Shown here: piece after piece, positions 33,995 through 43,250 of the stretch
Numbering within the stretch: the first letter of the stretch is position 1
Layout of the letters: each line of letters opens with the position of its first letter
NCBI GenBank assembly: GCA_035293985.1
Contig: DATGLS010000052.1
Span: 1 to 64,000 of the forward strand
Direction: 5' to 3'
Length of the DNA: 64,000 nt
DNA from: JAVDCA01 sp035293985
GTDB lineage: Bacteria > Pseudomonadota > Alphaproteobacteria > Rhizobiales > Xanthobacteraceae
Made by a program: the position numbers and the translations under genes
The notes under the pieces: generated by a model
What the model was told of the DNA's origin: nothing
The model's input: the letters and a program-made list of their open reading frames with translations, nothing else
The model's database searches: none

Positions 33995-36083
33995 ACGATA
34001 CGCGTGTTGCGAGCCGCTCTCGCACCCCGGGGAAGCCGCGACCGAACCACGGCAGCCCCTCCTCGTTGAGCCACACGGTCGCGACCAGCGCAGTCAGCAG
34101 CCATGTCACGAGGTGGTACCGATCCCAGTCGGCATAACAGATGCCGGTGCCATGCTCGAGCAGGGTCGCGAGCGCGATCAGCCGCAGCCACGGATCGAAA
34201 CGTCCGCCGAAGAAGCCGACCCGCACCAGGATCGCCACCGCCGCGGCGTTGAGCGGAATCGTCGCGTAGACGTTGCCGGGGCCGGACAGCCACCAAGCCA
34301 GCTTCTTGATCGCCGCGATGACGTGGTCGCTCGCCAAGTGCAGATGCAGGACATCGGATGCCGCCTTGAAATATTCCGACGGCGGCATCACCAGGGTCTG
34401 CGGCTGGCTCACGTTGTCGGAGAACAGCACGGTCGAGTGGCCGAACACCCAGTTGTGCAGCGGCGAGACGATGATCGTCGCGAAGCCGACGAAGATCGCC
34501 CCGGCGCGTGCGAGCCGTCCCTGCCAGAGCGAGAACAGGATCGCGCCCGCGATCATCACGCCCGCCGCCAGCGCGACGTTCGGGCGCACGAAAGTGGCGG
34601 CGGAGAGGAGGAGTGCGCCGCAGAAGGCCGCCGCAACCGGTGGTGCCTTCGTCTCGTCGCGGCGCGGGATCAGCGCGACCATGCCGGCGAGCAGCAGAAT
34701 GTATCCGCTCGAATCCGCAAAGCCGCGCGCCGCCCATTTGACGTAGTAGAGGAAGGCCGAGCCGAACAGCGCGCCGACCGGCGTCGCGACGAAGCCGAGC
34801 GTGACCACCGTCGCCCAAATCTCGGGCAGGAAACGGCGAAACAGTGCATACACCAGGAACGGCAGCGCCAGCACCAGCGACAGGTAGCCCAGATAGGTCT
34901 CGCCGAACACAATATGGCCGAGCATGCTGAAATAGCGGAAGCCGGGGGTGAAGTAGTAGACCGACTCGTCGCCGCGCAACATTTCGCGAATGTCACCCGA
35001 GAGCAGCGCACGCAGCATGATGCGGGCATAGCCCTCGTAGGTCATGCCATCGTCGCCGGCATCGAGCGGACGCAAGCCGCCGATGAAATTGAGGTCGTCG
35101 ATCACCATGACGAGCAGGCTCAGCCCGATCACGACCGCGGGCCAGACGAGCTTGCGCGGCGGAACGCGCACCAGCAGGCCGAGGATGCCGATGACGCCGA
35201 GCAGCGTCAGCGCGCGCGAAAACGCACCGCGCAGCCACACCGACCAGCTCGGGTCGAGCCGCATCGCCAACGGATGATCGAGCCGGATCGCGGCCGCGAC
35301 GATGCGACGGCCCGCATCGGCGGGCGCGATCTCGCGGCACGCCATGTCGGGATGACGCAGCACCTCGAAGTGCTCGCCGCCACCCTCCCACAGCACGTCG
35401 CCGCGCCAGCAGAGCATGCTTCCGGCGAATGCCGCCGGGAAGCGGTACATGAGGTAGAGCGGAAACGTCATGTGAAAGCGGTGAAAGAGCGCGAGCGAAT
35501 GGCGGTCGCGCTGGAAGCGCTCGATGTCGCTCTCGGGGGGCGACCAGTTGTAGATCAGGTCGTTGACGACGCCGAGGCGCGCATACACGAGATCAGAGAA
35601 GCTGATGCCGGTGACGCGCCGCGACCAGTCGCCGCGGTCAAAGACTGCATCGCTGGAAAAGGCGAAACCGTCCTGCGCCGCGGTGTGCGCCGGGCGCCAA
35701 CAGCCGCGGCTGCGGTCGTCGCAGAGCTTCTCGGGCGGATACTGCGCGGCGAATTCCTTGTCGAGGAACTCGTATACCTCGCGCGGCAGGCGCGAGGTCC
35801 TGGCCGCGTCCGGTCCGGGCAGAAAGACGTTGTGCCCCTCCTCGATGCGCGGCGCCGGCAGCAGGATATGCGCGGCCGCGACCAGCGCGGCGAGCCCCGC
35901 TGCAGCGAGCCAAAGCCGCGGCAGCGATTTTGCCGCGCCGACGAGCACGGCCACCGCGGCCGCCACCACGATCGCGTAGTCGAACAGATCGTTGATCGGC
36001 AGCCCAATCGCCAGGACGACGATCGCCAGCACGGCGATCTTGCGCGCGACGATCATCGGCGCGGATTGTGACCCTTCGGACAT
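33957..36083 (-). CDS. Large polytopic membrane protein, possibly GT-C type
   Basis: 708 residues. Two hydrophobic segments near the N-terminus (IAVLAIVVLAIGLPI) are followed by a large hydrophilic loop (about 75-280), then about nine to ten membrane helices. FIGGLRPLDAGDDGMTYEGY near 355 has an acidic pair of the kind found in GT-C glycosyltransferases, which use polyprenyl-linked sugars; this likeness is weak. I do not recognise the family securely. It faces the glycan operon and overlaps its last gene, so a role in surface glycan modification or export is plausible but not shown. Confidence 0.7.
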   Translation of the reverse strand: MSEGSQSAPMIVARKIAVLAIVVLAIGLPINDLFDYAIVVAAAVAVLVGAAKSLPRLWLAAAGLAALVAAAHILLPAPRIEEGHNVFLPGPDAARTSRLPREVYEFLDKEFAAQYPPEKLCDDRSRGCWRPAHTAAQDGFAFSSDAVFDRGDWSRRVTGISFSDLVYARLGVVNDLIYNWSPPESDIERFQRDRHSLALFHRFHMTFPLYLMYRFPAAFAGSMLCWRGDVLWEGGGEHFEVLRHPDMACREIAPADAGRRIVAAAIRLDHPLAMRLDPSWSVWLRGAFSRALTLLGVIGILGLLVRVPPRKLVWPAVVIGLSLLVMVIDDLNFIGGLRPLDAGDDGMTYEGYARIMLRALLSGDIREMLRGDESVYYFTPGFRYFSMLGHIVFGETYLGYLSLVLALPFLVYALFRRFLPEIWATVVTLGFVATPVGALFGSAFLYYVKWAARGFADSSGYILLLAGMVALIPRRDETKAPPVAAAFCGALLLSAATFVRPNVALAAGVMIAGAILFSLWQGRLARAGAIFVGFATIIVSPLHNWVFGHSTVLFSDNVSQPQTLVMPPSEYFKAASDVLHLHLASDHVIAAIKKLAWWLSGPGNVYATIPLNAAAVAILVRVGFFGGRFDPWLRLIALATLLEHGTGICYADWDRYHLVTWLLTALVATVWLNEEGLPWFGRGFPGVRERLATRVSFKKRAVAAAPPP

Positions 36084-36205
36084 CCACCTTCACCCCGTGC
36101 GCGGGCGCTTGTGCGTCATTTTCGCCACCCACGCAACGACCTCGTCGGCCGCACGGAACCCGGCTATGGTCTGCGGCCTCGACCAGCCGGGAAGGACCTC
36201 TACCC

Positions 36206-36988
36206 ATGCTCTCCGATGCCGACCGCAAAAAGGCCGCCGATATCCTCATGGAGGCCGAGAAGACCCGCAAACAGGCGGTGCAACTCTCGACCACGTGGCC
36301 CAACATCGCGATCGAGGACTCCTATGCGATCTCGACCGACGTCGCCAACCGCAAGATCGCGGCCGGCGCCCGCCTGATAGGCCACAAGGTCGGACTCACC
36401 TCGAAGGCGATGCAGCGCTCCTCGATGATCGACGAGCCGGACTACGGCCACTTGCTCGACGACATGATGATCGCCGATGGCGCCAAGATTGCGCATGCCG
36501 ATTTCTGCCGCCCGCGGGTCGAGATCGAGCTCGCCTTCATCCTCGGCAAGCCGCTGAAAGGCCCGGGCATCACGCTGCCCGACGTGCTGCGCGCGACCGA
36601 CTACGTGGTGCCGGCGATCGAGATCGTCGACGCGCGCATCCAGGACCAGCGCAAGATCTTCGACACGGTCGCCGACAACGGCGCCGCCGCCGGCATCGTC
36701 ATCGGCGGCCGGCCGGTCGGGCCGCTCGACGTCGACCTGCGCTGGGTCGGGGGCGTCATGTACAAGAATTCCGAGATCGAGGAGACCGGCGTCGCGGCCG
36801 GCGTGCTCGGCCATCCGGCCCTCGGTGTCGCCTGGCTCGCCAATAAGCTCGGCCAGCACGGCGTCACCCTCGAGCCGGGGCATCTGGTGCTCGCCGGCTC
36901 GTTCACCCGCGTCGTCTTCGCCGGCAAAGGCGATACGCTGCATGCGGATTTCGGACCGCTCGGCGGCATCGCGGTGCAATTTGTCTAA
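36206..36988 (+). CDS. hpaH: 2-oxo-hept-3-ene-1,7-dioate hydratase-like enzyme (HpaH/MhpD family)
   Basis: 260 residues; the ATG has GGGAAGGACC upstream. IGHKVGLTSKAMQ near 55, FCRPRVEIELAFILGKPL near 104 and VVPAIEIVDARI near 135 form the metal site of the FAH-like hydratase fold. HpaH adds water to 2-oxo-hept-3-ene-1,7-dioate in the homoprotocatechuate meta-cleavage route. It is followed by a HpaI-type aldolase, the next step of that route, though the rest of the pathway is absent here. A hairpin repeat lies between them. Confidence 0.85.
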   Translation: MLSDADRKKAADILMEAEKTRKQAVQLSTTWPNIAIEDSYAISTDVANRKIAAGARLIGHKVGLTSKAMQRSSMIDEPDYGHLLDDMMIADGAKIAHADFCRPRVEIELAFILGKPLKGPGITLPDVLRATDYVVPAIEIVDARIQDQRKIFDTVADNGAAAGIVIGGRPVGPLDVDLRWVGGVMYKNSEIEETGVAAGVLGHPALGVAWLANKLGQHGVTLEPGHLVLAGSFTRVVFAGKGDTLHADFGPLGGIAVQFV

Positions 36989-36990
36989 GG

Positions 36991-37067
36991 GCGAACGGCG
37001 AGTAGCGAATAGCGAGTAGGGAATTCAAAAGCGTCTGTTCGCCACTCGCCATTCGCTATTCGCGTTC
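36991..37067. repeat. Inverted repeat made of 7-nt units (copy 1)
   Basis: The left arm (36991-37019) reads as four near-identical heptads of form GCGARYR (GCGAACG, GCGAGTA, GCGAATA, GCGAGTA). The right arm (37037-37067) is four such heptads on the other strand. Together they can form an imperfect hairpin between hpaH and hpaI. A second copy lies at 47735-47814. Confidence 0.8.
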
Positions 37068-37085
37068 ATCAGAGGTCAAAGCCAA

Positions 37086-37850
37086 ATGGACATGCCGCGC
37101 AACTCATTCAAGCATGCCATCGCCAAAGGCGAGCTGCAGATCGGGCTGTGGTGCAGCCTGTGCAACCCGATCGCGGCCGAGATCGTGTCGCATTCGGGCT
37201 TCGACTGGCTGCTGCTCGACACCGAGCATTCGCCCAACGAGGTGCCGGATGTGCTGGCCCAATTGCAGGCGTCGCAGGCCGGCACGGCGGCGGCGATCGT
37301 GCGGCCGGCGTGGAACGACATCGTGCTGATCAAGCGCTTCCTCGACATCGGTGCGCAGAGCCTGCTGATCCCGTTCGTGCAGACCCCCGAGGAAGCCCGC
37401 CGCGCCGTCGAGGCGACGCGCTATCCGCCGGGAGGCATCCGCGGCATCACGGGCAGCGGCCGCGCCAGCCGCTATGGTCGCGTGAAGGACTACTTGAAGA
37501 ATGCGAGCCAGGAGATCTGCGTGCTGGTCCAGGTCGAGACCAAAAGCGCGCTCGACCAGATCGAGGCGATTGCCGCGGTGGACGGCATCGACGGCGTGTT
37601 CATCGGGCCGAACGATCTCGCCGCCTCGTTCGGCCATATCGGCAACTGGGGCCATCCCGAGGTGCAAGCCGCGCTCGAGGACGCAGTGCGCCGGCTGAAG
37701 AAGGTCGGCAAGCCCGCCGGCATCCTCACGCCGAACGAGGAGGAGGCCAAGCGCTTCATCCAGTGGGGCTACTCGTTCGTTGCGGTCGGCGCCGACCTCG
37801 GGCTGCTGGCGCGCGGGGCGGACGGCCTGGCGAAGCGGTTCAAATCCTAG
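37086..37850 (+). CDS. hpaI: HpaI-like 4-hydroxy-2-oxoheptanedioate aldolase
   Basis: 254 residues. LQIGLWCSLCNPIAAEI, GFDWLLLDTEHSPNE, GAQSLLIPFVQTPEEA and GIDGVFIGPNDLAASFGH match HpaI closely; Glu and Asp residues of QVETK and GPNDLAAS bind the metal and pyruvate. The usual reaction splits 4-hydroxy-2-oxoheptane-1,7-dioate to pyruvate and succinate semialdehyde. Clearer HpaI than the homologue at 4643. Paired with hpaH, 97 nt upstream. Confidence 0.88.
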   Translation: MDMPRNSFKHAIAKGELQIGLWCSLCNPIAAEIVSHSGFDWLLLDTEHSPNEVPDVLAQLQASQAGTAAAIVRPAWNDIVLIKRFLDIGAQSLLIPFVQTPEEARRAVEATRYPPGGIRGITGSGRASRYGRVKDYLKNASQEICVLVQVETKSALDQIEAIAAVDGIDGVFIGPNDLAASFGHIGNWGHPEVQAALEDAVRRLKKVGKPAGILTPNEEEAKRFIQWGYSFVAVGADLGLLARGADGLAKRFKS

Positions 37851-38014
37851 GGCAACGGCGGCTGTCGGCTCCCAATACGCTTGTTCTTTCGTCGCCAGAA
37901 AGATGCTGAGGCATGCTACCGTTGCGTTAGGGTAAAGCCGAAGGTCGGCGCCCATGCAAATGTGAAAAAAGCAAGCCGCGCTCCGAGTTATCCCCAGAGT
38001 TATACATCGCTAAA

Positions 38015-38042
38015 TTGTGCCAGAATGTCGTAACTATTATAC
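38015..38042 (+). promoter_or_regulatory. Candidate promoter of the small gene at 38086
   Basis: TTGTGC at 38015-38020 and TTATAC at 38037-38042 with a 16-nt spacer, in a locally AT-rich 60-nt stretch. A strong ribosome site, AAAGGAG, lies at 38071-38077, nine bases before the ATG. Confidence 0.4.
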
Positions 38043-38085
38043 GTGAGAGTAGTTGAGTGGGTATGCGTGCAAAGGAGTACTTGCG

Positions 38086-38376
38086 ATGACCGTCCAGAAT
38101 CTCGCGACAGCGCGCTTCGTGCTGCAGTGTCTGCTCGATGAGCTCGAAGAATACGACCGTTGCATCCCGGTCGCGCGCAATGTTCAGGTGGGCGATGTCA
38201 CCGACGCGTTGCTGACGGTTCTCAGCAATCGCGAGCTGCAGCGCCTCGCGATGCCCAAGAAGGCGCGGCCCGAGCTGGTCCGCCGCCCTGTTCGGCGGCC
38301 CGCGCTTGCGGTGGCGGCGAAGCAGAACGCGGCGCGAGCTGCGGCGACAAGGCAGAAGCCGCGCCTGTCGCGGTGA
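38086..38376 (+). CDS. Small hypothetical protein
   Basis: 96 residues. Good Shine-Dalgarno (AAAGGAG) decides the start at 38086 over an upstream ATG. The N-terminal half is mixed helical and acidic (FVLQCLLDELEEYDR); the C-terminal half is basic, Arg/Ala/Lys-rich (RRPVRRPALAVAAKQNAARA), and could bind nucleic acid or lie unfolded. No family recognised. Monocistronic, convergent with the CapD-type gene; a hairpin at 38427-38444 follows it. Confidence 0.65.
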   Translation: MTVQNLATARFVLQCLLDELEEYDRCIPVARNVQVGDVTDALLTVLSNRELQRLAMPKKARPELVRRPVRRPALAVAAKQNAARAAATRQKPRLSR

Positions 38377-38426
38377 CGCACCGATAGGCCAGCGCCCCGG
38401 CCGCGGGCGAGCGTTTCCCCGCCGTC

Positions 38427-38444
38427 GCCAATGTAGTCATTGGC
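38427..38444. terminator. Short hairpin between convergent genes
   Basis: GCCAATG and CATTGGC form a perfect 7-bp stem with a 4-base loop (TAGT), followed by CAAAAT. It lies between the convergent ends of the genes at 38086 and 38509 and could act as a terminator, although no long U-run follows. Confidence 0.45.
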
Positions 38445-38508
38445 CAAAATGGGAATCAGTGAAATTGCGCCCCCGCTTCGACGTGGGGCGCGCTTTCGTC
38501 TCGGCGCG

Positions 38509-40497
38509 TCAGACCGCCTCTTTCCTGAAATCCGGCACTGCCTCGCGTAGCACCCGATAGATCGAGCCGCGCTCCTCGCGCTTGAGCGCCTGCTCGAGCT
38601 CGCCGAGCCAGGCGCGCATGGTTTCCAGCGACGGCGACACCGGACGCGCCGCAACCACGCCCGAGATACCGATCTCGGAGACCGGCTCCTCGCGCGCGAA
38701 CAGGATCTCGTTGAGCCGCTCGCCCGGCCGGATGCCGGTGAAGACGATCTCGATGTCGCGCCCGGGCTCGAGGCCGGAGAGACGGATGATGCGCTCCGCG
38801 AGCTCGACGATCTTCACCGGCTGGCCCATGTTGAGCACATAGACGGCGACATCGGACTTGGCTGGCCCAAGCGCGTGGCTCGCCGCCGTCACGACGAGGT
38901 CGCAGGCTTCGCGGATCGTCATGAAGTAGCGCACCATGTCGGGGTGTGTGACCGTCACCGGTCCGCCGGCCTCGATCTGCGCCTTGAACTTCGGCACCAC
39001 GGATCCGTTCGAGGCGAGCACGTTGCCGAAGCGCACCGCGATCAGCCGCATCGGCGGCTTGATCGCATCCTTGCCGCCGATCGTCGCCGATTCCATCGAC
39101 TTGCCGCGCCGCGTCAGGTCGGCGTCGAGCGCCTGGCAGTACATCTCGGCGAAGCGCTTGGTCGCGCCGAGCACCGAGATCGGCTCGATCGCCTTGTCGG
39201 TCGAGATCATCACCATGGCGCGCGCGCCGACGGCGACCGCCGCGTCGGCGACGTTGACCGAGCCGAACACGTTGGTCTTGACGCCCTCGTCCCAGTCGCG
39301 CTCGAGGATCGGCACGTGCTTGAGCGCGGCGGCGTGGAAGAGAATGTCCGGCTTGAAATCCTTGACCAGCCGCATGATGCGGCCGCGATCGCGGATGTCG
39401 GCGATGCGGCCCTCGATCGCGGCGATCGCTTTTTTGGCGGCGAGCGCCTCCAGCACGGCGTGCAGCGCCGGCTCGGAATTCTCGATCACCAGCAGGCGCG
39501 AGATGCCGAACGTCACCAGGCGGTCGCAGATTTCCGCGCCGATCGAGCCGCCGCCGCCGGTGACGACCGCCGAGGAGCCGCGGATCAGCGCCTCGAGGCG
39601 ACCGTAGTCGATCTTGGCGCTCGGCCGCAGCAGCAGGTCCTCGACATTGACGGGGGCGAGCCGCAGCGCTTCCGCGCCTTCGTCGAGCGCCGGCAGGCGG
39701 CTGGTCGCGAGCCCGAGCCGGCGCGCCCGCATGAGGATCGACTCGGGATGTGCATCGGGCGCGAGCGCGTTCGGCGTCAGCACGAGGCGCACCACATTGA
39801 TGCCGCGCGCGGCGAGATCGGCGACCGCGTGCTCGAGATCGTCGAACTCGCCGAGCACCGGGATGCCGCGGATCGCCTGGGCGCGGTCGTTGCGCGCCGG
39901 CGAGAGAATTCCGACCGGCTGGATCTTGCTCACCGCGCCGCTCTCGATCGCGCGCAACAGCACCTCGGCGTCGGCGGCGCGGCCCAGCACCAGCGTCGGC
40001 ATGGTCTCGGCTGCCTTGGCGTGATGGAGGGTGCGGGTGTAGCGGAAATAGCGATAGAGGACGCGCGACCCGGTGAGGAAGGCGATCTGCAGGAACCAGT
40101 AGAGCGCGATCGTGATCTTGCCGAAGAAGAAGTTGCCGAGCAGGTTCGGCGCGACCAGCACATAATCGACGACGAGCAACGACACCGCGAGTACGCTCGC
40201 GGCGCGCACGATGTTCATGAAATCGGGCAGCGAGGCGAAGCGCCATTTCGACTTGAACAGCCCGAAGATCGCGTAGACGACGCCCGCATAGGCGACGAAG
40301 ACCGGCAGCATGATGATGAGCACCGGCCAGCGCACCGCGAGGCCGGGCGCCTCGAAACGGATGTAGAAGCTCGCGAGCACCGCGATCGCCGTCACGATCA
40401 AGTCGTGCGCGAGGATCAGCCCCATGCGCGGGGTGAAATTGGAAAACCGGATCATCCGCGTGCTCGGTCGCCGGAAAGGGGCCGCCATCTCATCCAT
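38509..40497 (-). CDS. CapD/WbpM-type nucleotide-sugar epimerase/dehydratase
   Basis: 662 residues. Four membrane segments in the first 140 residues (for example LIVTAIAVLASFYIRFEAPG), then a Rossmann-like linker (TLVLGRAADAEVLLRAI), then the catalytic SDR domain from about 310: SSAVVTGGGGSIGAEICDRL, FHAAALKHVPILE and MISTDKAIEPISVLGATKR. The catalytic triad uses STDK rather than YxxxK, as in WbpM/PglF, the 4,6-dehydratases of UDP-GlcNAc. Product would feed a di-deoxy amino sugar. Last gene of the minus-strand heptose/core operon from 45813. Confidence 0.92.
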   Translation of the reverse strand: MDEMAAPFRRPSTRMIRFSNFTPRMGLILAHDLIVTAIAVLASFYIRFEAPGLAVRWPVLIIMLPVFVAYAGVVYAIFGLFKSKWRFASLPDFMNIVRAASVLAVSLLVVDYVLVAPNLLGNFFFGKITIALYWFLQIAFLTGSRVLYRYFRYTRTLHHAKAAETMPTLVLGRAADAEVLLRAIESGAVSKIQPVGILSPARNDRAQAIRGIPVLGEFDDLEHAVADLAARGINVVRLVLTPNALAPDAHPESILMRARRLGLATSRLPALDEGAEALRLAPVNVEDLLLRPSAKIDYGRLEALIRGSSAVVTGGGGSIGAEICDRLVTFGISRLLVIENSEPALHAVLEALAAKKAIAAIEGRIADIRDRGRIMRLVKDFKPDILFHAAALKHVPILERDWDEGVKTNVFGSVNVADAAVAVGARAMVMISTDKAIEPISVLGATKRFAEMYCQALDADLTRRGKSMESATIGGKDAIKPPMRLIAVRFGNVLASNGSVVPKFKAQIEAGGPVTVTHPDMVRYFMTIREACDLVVTAASHALGPAKSDVAVYVLNMGQPVKIVELAERIIRLSGLEPGRDIEIVFTGIRPGERLNEILFAREEPVSEIGISGVVAARPVSPSLETMRAWLGELEQALKREERGSIYRVLREAVPDFRKEAV

Positions 40498-40510
40498 ATC
40501 GGCCTTTGCG

Positions 40511-41599
40511 TCATGGCGCCACCATCTCGGATTGTCGCGCCAGCGCCTGGTCCACGGCGGTCAGAACCTGCCGCGGGGTGAGCTCGTCGAGGCACCGCGC
40601 ATGGCTCTGCAGGTGCCGGTCGCAGCCCTCCTGCTGGCACGGCAGGCAAGGCAGCGGATTCTGCACCAGCCAGACGTTGCCGCGCCGCTGGATGGTGCCG
40701 GCCGCCGCCCAGGGTGCCTCCGATGGCGTGTCCAATCCTTGCGCCGGCCAGGGTCCCCACAGCCGCGGATCGGTCGGGCCGAAAAGGGCGACCGTGGGGC
40801 AGCCGCTGGCTGCCGCCAGATGCGTCACTGACGTATCGGGGCCGACGTAGACGCTTGCGCGCGCCAGCAGCGCCGCGAGTTCCGGCCAGGTCAGACATCC
40901 ATCGAGGCGGCGGACCGCAGGTGCATCGCGCCACAGCTCGTCGAGATAGCCCCGTTCGTCGGGGCCGCCGGTCGCGACCACGGCTAGGCCGCGCCGGGTC
41001 AGCGCCTCGGCGAGCGAGCGCCAGCCCTCGCGCGTCCACTGCTTGTAGCGAAACTTCGGCGCCGCATGGATGACCGCGTAAGCTGCGGCATCGGTCACGG
41101 CAGGAGGCGACGCGCCGGCGGGGGCGACCACGTCCGCGACCCGCGCGATGCCGAGCACGTCGGCAATGCGCAGCATCTCCTCGACACGATGCACGCCCTC
41201 GCCGGCTGGAACACTGCGCCCGAGCAGGAACCGCTTGATCCGATTGCCGGGCCAGGTCGGGCCGATATGCGTCCGGCCGGCGAGCAGCGCGAAGCCGGTG
41301 GGGCGATCCCCACTCTGGGTCGAAACCGCGAGATGGTAGCGCTTGAGCAGGGCGGCCGCGTAGGCGAGGCTCTGTCGCAGCGTCGGCCGCGCCGGGATCG
41401 CGATCACGCGATCGATGTCCGGATTGCCGTCGAGAATGCCCGCCGTATCGGCGAACACCAGGATCTCGATGGTCGCATCGGGCCAGGCGCGCCGCAGGCT
41501 GCGGATGAGCGGCGTGGTCAGCAGCACATCGCCGAGCCGGCGCAACGCCACCACCAGGATGCGGGCGCGGGCCGGCAGCCTGAGAGCGGGGGCTGTCAT
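40511..41599 (-). CDS. Glycosyltransferase family 9 (heptosyltransferase-like)
   Basis: 362 residues from an ATG overlapping the stop of the upstream GT2 (ATGA). ILVVALRRLGDVLLTTPLIR at the N-terminus and YVGPDTSVTHLAAASGCPTV, VALFGPTDPRLWGPW near 270-300 are the donor-site marks of GT9. CLPCQQEGCDRHLQSHARCL near the C-terminus is a Cys-rich segment frequent in GT9. Transfers heptose or another sugar to LPS core; third GT9 in the window besides waaF and waaC. Confidence 0.9.
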   Translation of the reverse strand: MTAPALRLPARARILVVALRRLGDVLLTTPLIRSLRRAWPDATIEILVFADTAGILDGNPDIDRVIAIPARPTLRQSLAYAAALLKRYHLAVSTQSGDRPTGFALLAGRTHIGPTWPGNRIKRFLLGRSVPAGEGVHRVEEMLRIADVLGIARVADVVAPAGASPPAVTDAAAYAVIHAAPKFRYKQWTREGWRSLAEALTRRGLAVVATGGPDERGYLDELWRDAPAVRRLDGCLTWPELAALLARASVYVGPDTSVTHLAAASGCPTVALFGPTDPRLWGPWPAQGLDTPSEAPWAAAGTIQRRGNVWLVQNPLPCLPCQQEGCDRHLQSHARCLDELTPRQVLTAVDQALARQSEMVAP

Positions 41600-42441
41600 G
41601 CGTGCGCGATCGAGGCAGCTGTCTCCTCGATCACCCGTGACAAGCCTTGCTTCGCCCGCACGCGCGTGCCGTCGATCACCTCGGCGAGCATGCGTTCGTT
41701 CTCGTCGAGCCGCCCGCGGTCGGCCTCCGGATGCCACAGATGCAGCACGCCGGTCGCGAAGCGGCCGTCCTTGCGCAGCACGCCGGCGCGGATCATGCGG
41801 ATGAAGATGTCGGAATCCTCGCGGCCCCAGCCGCTGTAAGCGGCATCGAAGCCGTCGACCTGGTCGAGGTCGGCGCGCCAGAACGCGATATTGCTGCCGC
41901 GCGCGCCGCGCCAGTGCCGGGAATGCAGCCGGCGCAGCTTGCCGAGCGGCAGGTCGAGCAGGGGCGCGAAACGATTCACGCGCCGCTGCGCGCGCGCGGC
42001 CAGCCATTCGATGAGCCGCCACTGCTCCGGCTCGAGACCGACGCGCAGGATGCGCTCGGTCAATTCGCGCGACAGAAGAATGCGGTTGCCGGTGACGAAC
42101 CAGCCCGGCTCGGCGAGCCGGCGGTGGGAAGAGACGAAGTCCGAGCGCGCGATGCAGTCGCCGTCGATGAAGACGCAATAGGCACCGGCGCTCGCGCGGA
42201 TCGCACGGTTGCGGATTTCGGCGAGGCGGAAGCCACGATCGGGATGCCACACATGCTTGAGCGGCACCGGCATGCGTGCGGCCCAGTCGGCGACGACGCG
42301 GGCGGTCGCCGTGCCGGAACCATCGTCCGCCACCAGCACCTCGAAATCGCGGTCGCCCTGGCGCGCGAGCGAGCGCAGCACCGCCGAGAGCGCGTCCTCG
42401 CGGTTGTAGGTCGAGACGATGACGGAAATCAGGTCAGCCAT
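41596..42441 (-). CDS. Glycosyltransferase family 2
   Basis: 281 residues. LISVIVSTYNREDALSAVL, VADDGSG and FIDGDCIARSDF (DxD) form the GT-A nucleotide-sugar site; GWGREDSDIFIRM near 215 is the second acidic block typical of chondroitin-polymerase-like and LPS GT2 enzymes, which often have a C-terminal galactosyltransferase-like motif. Translationally coupled to the GT9 gene. Sugar unknown. Confidence 0.9.
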   Translation of the reverse strand: MADLISVIVSTYNREDALSAVLRSLARQGDRDFEVLVADDGSGTATARVVADWAARMPVPLKHVWHPDRGFRLAEIRNRAIRASAGAYCVFIDGDCIARSDFVSSHRRLAEPGWFVTGNRILLSRELTERILRVGLEPEQWRLIEWLAARAQRRVNRFAPLLDLPLGKLRRLHSRHWRGARGSNIAFWRADLDQVDGFDAAYSGWGREDSDIFIRMIRAGVLRKDGRFATGVLHLWHPEADRGRLDENERMLAEVIDGTRVRAKQGLSRVIEETAASIAHA

Positions 42442-42459
42442 GAGGTCGGTGATTTCCCC

Positions 42460-43215
42460 TCAGGTTTGGCGGCGCTTTGCTTGGGAGCGCTTGGCGAGCC
42501 AGGCCTTCATGTAGCGATAATACGTACCCTCCGCATTGGCGACCGCCAGCAGGAAGCCTTCGCGGCCGTCGAGAAAACCAAGCCGCAGCACATACGCGCG
42601 GAAGAACGACCAGATGCCGTGGGTGATGCCGTCGGCGAACGACACTCGCCGCCCGGCGGCCAGCAGCATCTCGGCACCCGCGGTCGAGTAGCGGTCGATG
42701 CGCGAGATCGCCTCCTCGAGCCGAGTGACCGAATGATGGGCGAGCTGCTCGGTGAGACGTGCGATAGTTCCATCGCAAATCACGCGCTCGTGCACGAGAT
42801 CGTCGGAGAAGCGCGCCTTTCCGCGGCGAAACAGCCGCAGCACATGGTCCGGAAACCAGCCCGAATGGCGCATGTCGCGGCCGACGAAACGCGACAGCCG
42901 CGGGATCTCGTAGCCGTCAGCACGGCCTGCGGCGACCGCGCCTTCGATCTCGCGCGCGAGCTCGGGCGAAACGCGCTCGTCCGCATCGATCGACAGCACC
43001 CAGTCGCCCTGGGCGAGCGACAGCGCGAAATTCTTCTGCGCGCCGAAACCCTGCCACGCGTGCGTGACGACGCGGGCGCCCTTCTGCTGCGCAAGCTCGA
43101 CCGTGCGATCGCTGCTGCCGGCATCGACCACGATGCGCTCGTCGCAGAATGCCAGGCCGTCGAGGCAGGGGCCGATGTTCGCCTCCTCGTTCTTGGCGAT
43201 CACGATGGCGCTCAA
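42460..43215 (-). CDS. Glycosyltransferase family 2, LPS core WaaE/KdtX-like
   Basis: 251 residues from a TTG start; a CTG three codons upstream has better spacing from GGAG, so the start is uncertain. LSAIVIAKNEEANIGPCLDG, VDAGSSDRTVELAQ, GFGAQKNFALSLAQGDWVLS and SIDADERVSPELA are the marks of the WaaE-type beta-1,4-glucosyltransferases that extend the LPS inner core. Lies 35 nt after hldE. The C-terminus is basic (KRSQAKRRQT). Confidence 0.88.
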   Translation of the reverse strand: MSAIVIAKNEEANIGPCLDGLAFCDERIVVDAGSSDRTVELAQQKGARVVTHAWQGFGAQKNFALSLAQGDWVLSIDADERVSPELAREIEGAVAAGRADGYEIPRLSRFVGRDMRHSGWFPDHVLRLFRRGKARFSDDLVHERVICDGTIARLTEQLAHHSVTRLEEAISRIDRYSTAGAEMLLAAGRRVSFADGITHGIWSFFRAYVLRLGFLDGREGFLLAVANAEGTYYRYMKAWLAKRSQAKRRQT

Positions 43216-43250
43216 GCGCGTCAGCGGCCGTCTCCATTCACCATCGGCGC

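Noticed and set aside
33948..36071. Plus-strand open frame of about 700 codons antisense to the membrane protein
   Set aside because: Composition (Arg, Gln, Asp, His-rich) is typical of antisense shadow; the minus strand shows a hydrophobic helix pattern.
38875..40581. Plus-strand open frame of about 570 codons antisense to the CapD-type gene
   Set aside because: No motif and charged low-complexity translation; the CapD catalytic motifs are on the minus strand.
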